A stretch of DNA of 12,805 bases from DASRWD01 sp044507975 (GTDB lineage Bacteria > Deinococcota > Deinococci > Deinococcales > Trueperaceae), in NCBI GenBank assembly GCA_044507975.1, contig JBIQIQ010000061.1, positions 1 through 12,805 of the forward strand. Reading direction: 5' to 3'. This document shows, one piece after another, positions 1 to 5,049 of this stretch. A model generated the notes under the pieces. That model was not told the DNA's origin and searched no databases. It saw nothing but the letters and a program-made list of their open reading frames with translations. Numbering within the stretch: position 1 is the stretch's first letter; every line of letters begins with the position of its first letter. The translations under genes were made by a program, and so were the position numbers.

Positions 1-1
1 C

Positions 2-550
2 GCGCGGCGCGACGCCGCGTTCGTCTCGCTCATGGCGGGCGTCTCCGCCCGGCGGATCGCCGAACGCGTCGGCAGCCGCAGGGTCATCCGGGCGATGCCT
101 AACCTCGGTGCGAGCCTGGGGGTAAGCGCGACCGCCCTGGCGGCGCTGCCAGAGTCGACGGCCGACGACGTGGCCATGGCCCGCAGCCTCTTCGGGGCGG
201 TAGGCAGCGTCTACGAGGTGCGCGAGGAGCTGTTCGACACGTTCACCGGCATGGCGGGCTCCGGGCCGGCCTACGCGGCCGTCGTCGCGGAGGGGCTGGC
301 CGACGGCGGTGTGCGCGTGGGGCTCGACCGCACGCTCGCGCGCGACCTGGCGCGCCAGGTGCTCCTCGCCGCCGCCCGGCTTCTGGAGACGAGGCACCCG
401 AGCGAGCTCAAGGACGAGGTCTCCTCCGCGGGCGGCACCGCCATCGCCGGGGTCCGCACGCTCGAGAGGCACCGGCTGAGGTTCGCCCTCATCGACGCCG
501 TCGAGGAGGCCACGAAGCGCTCAGGCGAGCTGAGCGAGGAGGAGTCATGA
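2..550 (+). CDS. proC: Pyrroline-5-carboxylate reductase, 5'-truncated by window edge
   Basis: Catalyses the last step of proline synthesis, NAD(P)H reduction of pyrroline-5-carboxylate, in the cytoplasm. The reading frame is open from base 2, so the gene starts upstream of the window; about 182 residues are visible, against roughly 265-280 for the family, so the Rossmann N-terminus is missing. The visible part has the mid-protein GVSxxRI and RAMPN segments, the dimerisation-domain GSGPAY motif near 252-278, and the C-terminal signature DEVSSAGGTAIAG, a variant of the usual TSPGGTTIAG. An internal ATG at 32 is not the start because family homology continues upstream of it. The stop TGA (548-550) overlaps the ATG of the next gene in an ATGA junction, suggesting translational coupling. 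The family call is secure; the Pro-to-Ala change in the signature is a mild divergence. Confidence 0.95.
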   Translation, partial: ARRDAAFVSLMAGVSARRIAERVGSRRVIRAMPNLGASLGVSATALAALPESTADDVAMARSLFGAVGSVYEVREELFDTFTGMAGSGPAYAAVVAEGLADGGVRVGLDRTLARDLARQVLLAAARLLETRHPSELKDEVSSAGGTAIAGVRTLERHRLRFALIDAVEEATKRSGELSEEES

Positions 551-1134
551 CCGCTTCGTCCACCTTCCGTCGTGCCCGGCGGCTCGTCGCCTCGGCTGTT
601 CTGCTCCTCGCCCTCGCCGGGACGGCCGCGGCCCAGGGCTACTACCCGAGCGATCCGGGGATGTCATGGACCTACTCCTCGGGCGAGACGCAGACGATGT
701 CGGGCCCGCGCGAGCTCGAGGGCCGGAGCCTGATGGTACTGACCCACTACTTCGACGGCCTGCCGGTCTCCGAGGACTACCTCGAGTACACCGAGCAGGG
801 GGTCTTCAGCCACGGCTCGGCCGCGGGCGGACAGGTCTTCCCGTACCGGCCAGCCCTCGTCGTCTACCCGGCGGCCCCGCTGTCCGCCGGCATGGCCTGG
901 ACGGGCACGACGGCGCTCTCGGGCTTCGACCTCACGCTCTCGTCCGAGGTGCTCGGGCTGCACGGAGTGGCCACGCCGGCCGGACGCTTCAACGCCTTCC
1001 TGATCAGGCAGACGACCCTGACGAGCAACGGCGGACGCACTGTGCTGGACATCTACTTCGTACCCACGGTCGGCATCGTCAGGTTCGCCACCCAGGACGG
1101 CACGGTCATCGACCTGATAGAGAAGAGCTTCTGA
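547..1134 (+). CDS. Secreted protein of unknown function
   Basis: I do not recognise a named family with confidence. The 195-residue product starts with a classic signal peptide: positively charged RRARR near residues 8-12, a hydrophobic LLLALAG stretch, and a probable cleavage site AAA|QG after residue 29. The mature part is small, aromatic- and beta-strand-rich (GMSWTY near 38-43, a late segment around FVPTVGIVRF and DLIEKSF). That layout resembles small lipocalin- or DUF3108-like beta-barrel export proteins, but this is only a resemblance. There is no lipobox cysteine, so it is probably released or periplasmic. Its ATG overlaps the proC stop, and a strong Shine-Dalgarno run (AGGAGG, 537-542) lies inside the end of proC, so it is probably co-translated with proC. 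No functional link to proline synthesis is evident. Confidence 0.85.
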   Translation: MTASSTFRRARRLVASAVLLLALAGTAAAQGYYPSDPGMSWTYSSGETQTMSGPRELEGRSLMVLTHYFDGLPVSEDYLEYTEQGVFSHGSAAGGQVFPYRPALVVYPAAPLSAGMAWTGTTALSGFDLTLSSEVLGLHGVATPAGRFNAFLIRQTTLTSNGGRTVLDIYFVPTVGIVRFATQDGTVIDLIEKSF

Positions 1135-1142
1135 CGTTCCGC

Positions 1143-1163
1143 GTCCTCGCCTGAGGCGAGGAC
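1143..1163. terminator. Perfect hairpin between convergent genes, possible bidirectional terminator
   Basis: A perfect 9-bp inverted repeat, GTCCTCGCC (1143-1151) and GGCGAGGAC (1155-1163), is separated by a 3-base TGA loop. It sits 9 bases after the secreted-protein stop and 24 bases before the tgt stop on the other strand, where a shared terminator is expected. Neither side has a T-tract, so it is not a textbook intrinsic terminator. It may instead stabilise RNA ends. Confidence 0.5.
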
Positions 1164-1187
1164 CCCGCGCGAATCGCGTAGGAAGCG

Positions 1188-2483
1188 TCAGCGCGGTCGC
1201 CCCTCACCCCCCAGCACCTCGCGCCTCAGCTCCCCCAACTGGTCCTGCGCCAACGCCTCCCTGATCCGCCCAAGCAACCGCGACATGAACCGGAGGTTGT
1301 GCACCGTGGCGAGCTGCTGGCCCAGCTGCTCGTCGGCCTTGAACAGGTGCCTCAGGTACGCGCGGCTGTAGTGCGCGCAGGTGTAGCAGTCGCAACCAGC
1401 CTCGACCGGCTCGAGGTCGCGGGCGAAGCGCGCGTTGCGGAGGTTGAGGCGGAAGCGGGCGTTGGCCCCCGTCTTGGCGTCGCCGCCGTCTCCGGCGAGG
1501 GTCAGCAGCGCGCCCGACCGGGCGCTGCGCGTGGGCATCACGCAGTCGAACGTGTCCATGCCGCCCTCGACGGCCGCGAACACCCCTTCGACGTCGCCGA
1601 TGCCGAGAAGGTGGCGCGGCCTGCCGCCGGGCAGCAGGGGCACGGTCCACTCGAGGACCCGCCTCATGTCCTCCTGGCCCCTGCCGAGGTTGCCGCCCAC
1701 CGCCATGCCATCGAACGGCAGCTCGCCGATGAAGGCCGCGCTCCTCTCGCGCAGCCCGCGGAACGCGCCGCCCTGGACGATCCCGTAGAGCGCCTGCCGA
1801 TAGCCGTGGAGGGGCTCCGACCCCGCGAACGCCGCCAGGCTGCGCTCGGCCCAGCGGTGCGTGCGCTCCATCGATGCCTCCGTGTAGGACTCGTCGTGCA
1901 GCGGGCTCGTGCACTCGTCGAACGCCAGCACGATGTCGGCGCCGAGCTGTCGCTGCAGACCGATCGACTTCTCGGGGGTGAAGTGGTGGGTGGAGCCGTC
2001 GATGTGGCTGCGGAACAGGACGCCGTCCTCCCCCACCTCGACGAGGCCCTTCCCCGAGGGCTTGGGCGGTTCGACCGCGTCGCCCGGGAAGATGTTCGCG
2101 ACCTTGCCGACGCCGTGCTCGATCCCCGCGCCCAGCGAGAAGACCTGGAAGCCACCGGAGTCGGTCAGGATCGGCGACGGGTAGTTCATGAACCGGTGCA
2201 GCCCACCGTGGTCGGCGACGACGTCTGCGCCGGGCCGCAGGTAGAGGTGGTAGGTGTTGGCGAAGATCAGCTGGGTGCCGGTCTCCGTGACCACCTCGGG
2301 GGCGACGCTCTTGACCGTCGCCTGGGTGCCGACCGCGACGAACGCCGGCGTCTCGACGCGGCCGTGGGGTGTGGTCAGGACCCCGAGCCGAGCGGAGCCC
2401 CTCTCTGCCAGCACCTGGAAGCCGAACGAATCGGGCTGGACCTCGTGACCGCCGCTGGAGGTGTTGGTCGGGCGGCCTGACAT
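1188..2483 (-). CDS. tgt: tRNA-guanine(34) transglycosylase, variant pocket
   Basis: Exchanges guanine-34 of GUN-anticodon tRNAs for a 7-deazaguanine (preQ1 in most bacteria), a step of queuosine formation in the cytosol. From the ATG at 2483 the protein is 431 residues, longer than the usual 370-390. Visible family residues are TDSGG with Asp108, FDEC at 188-191, GIVQGG with Gln237, the nucleophile Asp313 in FDCVMPTR, and a zinc site Cys364-x-Cys366-x2-Cys369 with His395 exactly 26 residues on, as in characterised enzymes. Two oddities are an insert of roughly 25-30 residues after FSLG (about 119-148) and GGNLGR at 263-268 where GGLAVG or GGLSVG is usual. A TTG at 2492 is in frame, but ATG 2483 is preferred because a -10 element ends 8 bases before it. 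The paralogue QueA and other que genes are not in the window. Confidence 0.95.
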   Translation of the reverse strand: MSGRPTNTSSGGHEVQPDSFGFQVLAERGSARLGVLTTPHGRVETPAFVAVGTQATVKSVAPEVVTETGTQLIFANTYHLYLRPGADVVADHGGLHRFMNYPSPILTDSGGFQVFSLGAGIEHGVGKVANIFPGDAVEPPKPSGKGLVEVGEDGVLFRSHIDGSTHHFTPEKSIGLQRQLGADIVLAFDECTSPLHDESYTEASMERTHRWAERSLAAFAGSEPLHGYRQALYGIVQGGAFRGLRERSAAFIGELPFDGMAVGGNLGRGQEDMRRVLEWTVPLLPGGRPRHLLGIGDVEGVFAAVEGGMDTFDCVMPTRSARSGALLTLAGDGGDAKTGANARFRLNLRNARFARDLEPVEAGCDCYTCAHYSRAYLRHLFKADEQLGQQLATVHNLRFMSRLLGRIREALAQDQLGELRREVLGGEGRPR

Positions 2484-2491
2484 GGGGCGCA

Positions 2492-2497
2492 ATGCTA
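2492..2497 (-). promoter_or_regulatory. -10 element for leaderless tgt
   Basis: On the minus strand TAGCAT is followed by 8 bases and then the tgt ATG. Transcription starting about 7 bases after the -10 would begin at or next to the start codon, so the mRNA would be leaderless; there is no Shine-Dalgarno sequence. No clear -35 is visible. The element overlaps the alternative TTG start at 2492, which argues against that start. Confidence 0.5.
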
Positions 2498-2563
2498 CCA
2501 GTCCGCCCGAAAGTAAGAGTTCGGTTAGAGGTTCGTGAGGTCGGTCACCGCGGACGCGTCGCC

Positions 2564-2651
2564 AAGGTGGTTATCATCACCTTCGCGGGGCCTACGCCTC
2601 GCCCCCTTGGAGGCTGTGAAGCCTGTCCTGCACTTGGGCGCTTGGGACAGG
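2564..2651 (+). other. Structured intergenic segment with successive and competing hairpins
   Basis: The gap between the divergent tgt and GH26 genes (2484-2767) holds several inverted repeats. They are AAGGTG/CACCTT (2564-2569 with 2578-2583), GGGGC/GCCCC (2587-2591 with 2601-2605), AGGCT/AGCCT (2611-2615 with 2620-2624) and CCTGTCC/GGACAGG (2622-2628 with 2645-2651). The last two share bases 2622-2624 and so cannot form together. A direct repeat CTTGGGCG-CTTGGG lies at 2633-2646. TATCAT at 2572-2577 would be a good -10 for a transcript reading this as a leader. I could not match it to a known riboswitch or small RNA. Confidence 0.35.
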
Positions 2652-2701
2652 TGGAGCCAGTAGCGCAACCGGCCAGCGGTGTTCTCCTCACGTTCGGGCT
2701 C

Positions 2702-2707
2702 TAGCTT
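2702..2707 (+). promoter_or_regulatory. Candidate -10 element for the GH26 gene
   Basis: TAGCTT is followed by 6 bases and an in-frame GTG at 2714. Transcription from here would give either a leaderless GTG start or a 54-base leader containing GGAAGGG (2751-2757), 10 bases before ATG 2768. The bases directly after it complete a 10-bp palindrome, GCTTCGAAGC (2704-2713). No convincing -35 is seen. Confidence 0.35.
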
Positions 2708-2767
2708 CGAAGCGTGGCGGGAACGAGCAGAGGGTCCCGGTCGAGCGCCCGGAAGGGCGATCGCTGG

Positions 2768-3805
2768 ATGAGCTTCGTCGCATCACACTCCCCCCGTAAC
2801 CTCGTCCGGCGCTCGCCCGTCTCGCTGGTCCTCATGGCGTTCGTGCTCGCCTTGAGCAGCGCGGGCTGCGCGAACTCGAGCCTGTCCGGCCACCCGGAGC
2901 CTCGGGAGGAGACCGTGGACGTCGGCGACGCTGGCGCGCCCCTGGCGCAGCGGGTCATGCTAGGGGCCTTCACCTACGGCGGCGTTTGGCGCGGCATGGA
3001 GCCGGTGCTCGACCTCGAGACCGAGATCGGTCGCCGCCTCGACATCGTCCACTGGTTCACCAACTGGAGCAACGAGGCCCACCCCGAGATGTCCGTAGCG
3101 GTCGCCGCGGCGGGCCGGCTCCCTCTCATCAGCTGGCAGCCCCACCACGAGGACGTGCGCGACATCGCGGGAGGGGCCTACGACGACTACCTGCGCCGGT
3201 GGGCGCGCGACCTGGCGTCGGTACCCACGCTCGTCTACCTGAGGCCGTTCCCGGAGATGAACGGTGACTGGGTGAGCTGGAACGGCGACCCCGAGGGCCT
3301 CGTCCTCGCCTGGCGCCACATGGTCGCCCTGTTCGACGAGGAGGGGGCGAGCAACGTCCGCTGGGTCTTCAGCCCCAACGTCACCGACGAGCCCCGCATC
3401 GAGTCCAACCGCATGGAGCTCTACTACCCGGGCGAGGACGTCGTGGACGTGCTCGCGCTCGACGGCTACAACTGGGGCACCACCCGCCGGTGGACCGCCT
3501 GGCGGCCCTTCGAGGACGTCTTCGCGAACGGCTACGCGCGCATCACCTCCCTGGGAGGCCAGCCGGTCTGGTTCGCCGAGATGGCGAGCGCGGCCAGCGG
3601 CGGCGACAAAGCCCAGTGGGTCCTCGACATGCTCGAGAGCACGGCGTTCCCGCGCCTCGAGGCGGTGGTGTGGTTCGACGAGCACAAGGAAGCAGATTGG
3701 CGCATGGTCGCCGACCCCCGCGTCGCCGACGCCTTCCGCACCGGGCTGACCGGTCCCGACCTCGCCGACGCTTCCCGTACCGGGCCCGGCCTGACCGGCG
3801 ACTGA
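2768..3805 (+). CDS. GH26-type glycosyl hydrolase lipoprotein (beta-mannanase-like)
   Basis: Probably a retaining endo-acting glycoside hydrolase of family 26 (mannanase or related beta-glucanase) anchored outside the cytoplasmic membrane. The 345-residue protein has a basic N-terminus, a hydrophobic stretch at 17-30 and a lipobox-like SAGC ending at Cys34. The TIM-barrel part carries the two family signatures: RPFPEMNGDW with acid/base Glu163, and PVWFAEMAS with nucleophile Glu271. LDGYNWG at 231-237 is also typical. ATG 2768 is chosen because GGAAGGG precedes it at 10 bases and the signal peptide then starts normally; GTG 2714 would add 18 residues and could be a leaderless start. The last 27 residues hold a short imperfect tandem repeat. 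Substrate is not predictable from sequence. It lies just upstream of an exported sugar-dehydrogenase-like protein on the same strand. Confidence 0.85.
   Translation: MSFVASHSPRNLVRRSPVSLVLMAFVLALSSAGCANSSLSGHPEPREETVDVGDAGAPLAQRVMLGAFTYGGVWRGMEPVLDLETEIGRRLDIVHWFTNWSNEAHPEMSVAVAAAGRLPLISWQPHHEDVRDIAGGAYDDYLRRWARDLASVPTLVYLRPFPEMNGDWVSWNGDPEGLVLAWRHMVALFDEEGASNVRWVFSPNVTDEPRIESNRMELYYPGEDVVDVLALDGYNWGTTRRWTAWRPFEDVFANGYARITSLGGQPVWFAEMASAASGGDKAQWVLDMLESTAFPRLEAVVWFDEHKEADWRMVADPRVADAFRTGLTGPDLADASRTGPGLTGD
3722..3802 (+). repeat. Imperfect tandem duplication at the 3' end of the GH26 gene
   Basis: Bases 3722-3760 and 3761-3802 are two similar copies, each running from TCGCCGACGC through TTCC or TTCCC and ACCGGG to CTGACCGG and a final GAC. 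They encode the related peptides ADAFRTGLTGPD and ADASRTGPGLTGD after the catalytic barrel. The second copy is 3 bases longer, so the frame is kept. Confidence 0.6.
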
Positions 3806-3812
3806 GCCTCCA

Positions 3813-3827
3813 GGGGAGCGTCTCCCC
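3813..3827. terminator. Short GC-rich hairpin after the GH26 gene
   Basis: GGGGAG (3813-3818) and CTCCCC (3822-3827) form a perfect 6-bp stem around a CGT loop, 7 bases after the GH26 stop and before the next gene. There is no T-tract, so it may be a weak terminator or an mRNA-end stabiliser. Confidence 0.35.
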
Positions 3828-3852
3828 AGCCGGGTCGGGCTCCCGCGGGGGC

Positions 3853-3858
3853 TATCCT
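3853..3858 (+). promoter_or_regulatory. Candidate -10 element for the sugar-dehydrogenase-like gene
   Basis: TATCCT is followed by 12 bases and then ATG 3871, leaving a leader of only about 5 bases. There is no good Shine-Dalgarno in front of the ATG, consistent with near-leaderless initiation. It would let the gene be transcribed independently of the GH26 gene. Confidence 0.35.
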
Positions 3859-3870
3859 GGTCGGGCCTCG

Positions 3871-5049
3871 ATGACCCCTCGCGCGCTCCGGACCCTCCTC
3901 ACCACGCTCCTCGCCGCCCTCGCCGTACACGGCGTCGCGCAGCCGGCGTACGGGCTGGAGGTCCTCCACGAAGGCCTCGAGAAGCCCGTAGCCGCGCTGG
4001 CGCTCGACACCGGGGAGCTCCTCTTGTCGTCGCTCGACGGGCGCGTCTACCTGGTGAGCGAGGGCGTGGTCAGGCCCGAGCCCGTGCTCGACGTCACGCC
4101 GCGCGTGACCGCCCTGCAGGGCGAGCAAGGCTTCTACGGCGTCGCCATGGAGCCGACCGCCGCGGCCGCAGGCCGGCCGCCCTGGCTCGTGGCCGCGTAC
4201 TCCGAGCGCGACACCGGGGACCTCATCGTGGCGGCGTTCCCCTACGACGGCGGGCGCCGCGTCGCTGACCTCGCCGCGGAGCGCGTGCTGCTCGCGGTAC
4301 CCATGCCGGAACCCTTCCACTACGGCGGCCAGGTGCGCTTCGGGCCCGACGGCATGCTGTGGGTGAGCGTCGGCAACGGGGAGCGCTCGCCCGAGCACCT
4401 GCGCGCGCGGCCGTTCACCTCGCAGGACCTCACCGAGCTCCGCGGCAAGCTGCTGCGGATCGACCTCTCGGGCGCCGCCCCGGGCGAGGCGTACGCGGTG
4501 CCGGGCGACAACCCGTTCGTCGGGCTGGAGGGCGCGAGGCCGGAGGTCTACGCCTACGGCTTCCGGAACCCCTGGAAGTTCTCGTTCCACCCGCAGACGG
4601 GCGCGGTGCTGCTCGCCGACGTCGGCGAGGACCGCTGGGAGGAGGTCAACCTCGTCGTGCGAGGCGGCGACCACGGCTGGCCCGTTCGCGAGGGGCACGA
4701 GTGCCTCGCTCTCCCCGACGGGCCCGGCCTGGTCGAGCCGAGCTGCGAGGAGCTGGACCAGGTCCCGCCCGTCTGGGCGTACGGTCATCTGGCGATCGAC
4801 CCCGCCGGTGGACAGTCCGTGACGGGCGGCGTGGTGTCCCAGGACCCGGACCTGCCCGAGCTGGCCGGCTTCTACCTCTTCGCTGACTTCGTGATGGGAC
4901 GCCTGTGGGCGCTCGACCTCGAGGCGGGCCGCGCCAGCGAGGTGCTCGACGCCGAGCTGCCGATCACGGAGCTCGTCGCGGGACCGGACGGCGAGGTGCT
5001 TGTCGTGTCTATCGCTGGTACCGTCGCGCGGCTGGTGCGGCTGCCCTGA
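3871..5049 (+). CDS. Exported glucose/sorbosone dehydrogenase family protein
   Basis: A six-bladed beta-propeller of the GSDH family, whose characterised members are soluble PQQ-dependent aldose dehydrogenases acting outside the cytoplasm. The 392-residue product has a signal peptide (LRTLLTTLLAALAV near 6-19, likely cleaved near QPAYG at 24-28). Family landmarks are GFYGVAMEP at 87-95, HYGGQVRFGPDG at 150-161 with His150 where the catalytic His is expected, LRGKLLRID at 190-198, EVYAYGFRNPWKFSF at 225-239, and DVGEDRWEEVN at 250-260. Cys278 and Cys292 could form a disulfide. The closest branch is the aldose-dehydrogenase type (HNGGQ in many relatives, HYGGQ here). Several family members lack known PQQ activity, so the substrate is open. 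The start at ATG 3871 is the only one giving a normal signal peptide. Its end overlaps the convergent glycosyltransferase gene by 41 bp. Confidence 0.88.
   Translation: MTPRALRTLLTTLLAALAVHGVAQPAYGLEVLHEGLEKPVAALALDTGELLLSSLDGRVYLVSEGVVRPEPVLDVTPRVTALQGEQGFYGVAMEPTAAAAGRPPWLVAAYSERDTGDLIVAAFPYDGGRRVADLAAERVLLAVPMPEPFHYGGQVRFGPDGMLWVSVGNGERSPEHLRARPFTSQDLTELRGKLLRIDLSGAAPGEAYAVPGDNPFVGLEGARPEVYAYGFRNPWKFSFHPQTGAVLLADVGEDRWEEVNLVVRGGDHGWPVREGHECLALPDGPGLVEPSCEELDQVPPVWAYGHLAIDPAGGQSVTGGVVSQDPDLPELAGFYLFADFVMGRLWALDLEAGRASEVLDAELPITELVAGPDGEVLVVSIAGTVARLVRLP

Noticed and set aside
1299..2480. 393-codon plus-strand open frame opposite tgt
   Set aside because: High GC leaves long antisense frames open. 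The translation has no recognisable family and a biased Arg/Gly/Val/Asp composition, while the minus strand encodes an intact Tgt with all catalytic residues.
2484..2713. preQ1 or other known riboswitch upstream of tgt or the GH26 gene
   Set aside because: No preQ1, cobalamin, TPP, FMN, SAM or c-di-GMP consensus core was recognised, and the tgt mRNA appears leaderless, leaving no room for one on that strand.
2714..2767. GTG 2714 as the start of the GH26 gene
   Set aside because: Possible as a leaderless start, but it would place 18 extra polar residues before the signal peptide. ATG 2768 has a good ribosome site (GGAAGGG) at 10 bases. Kept as an alternative only.
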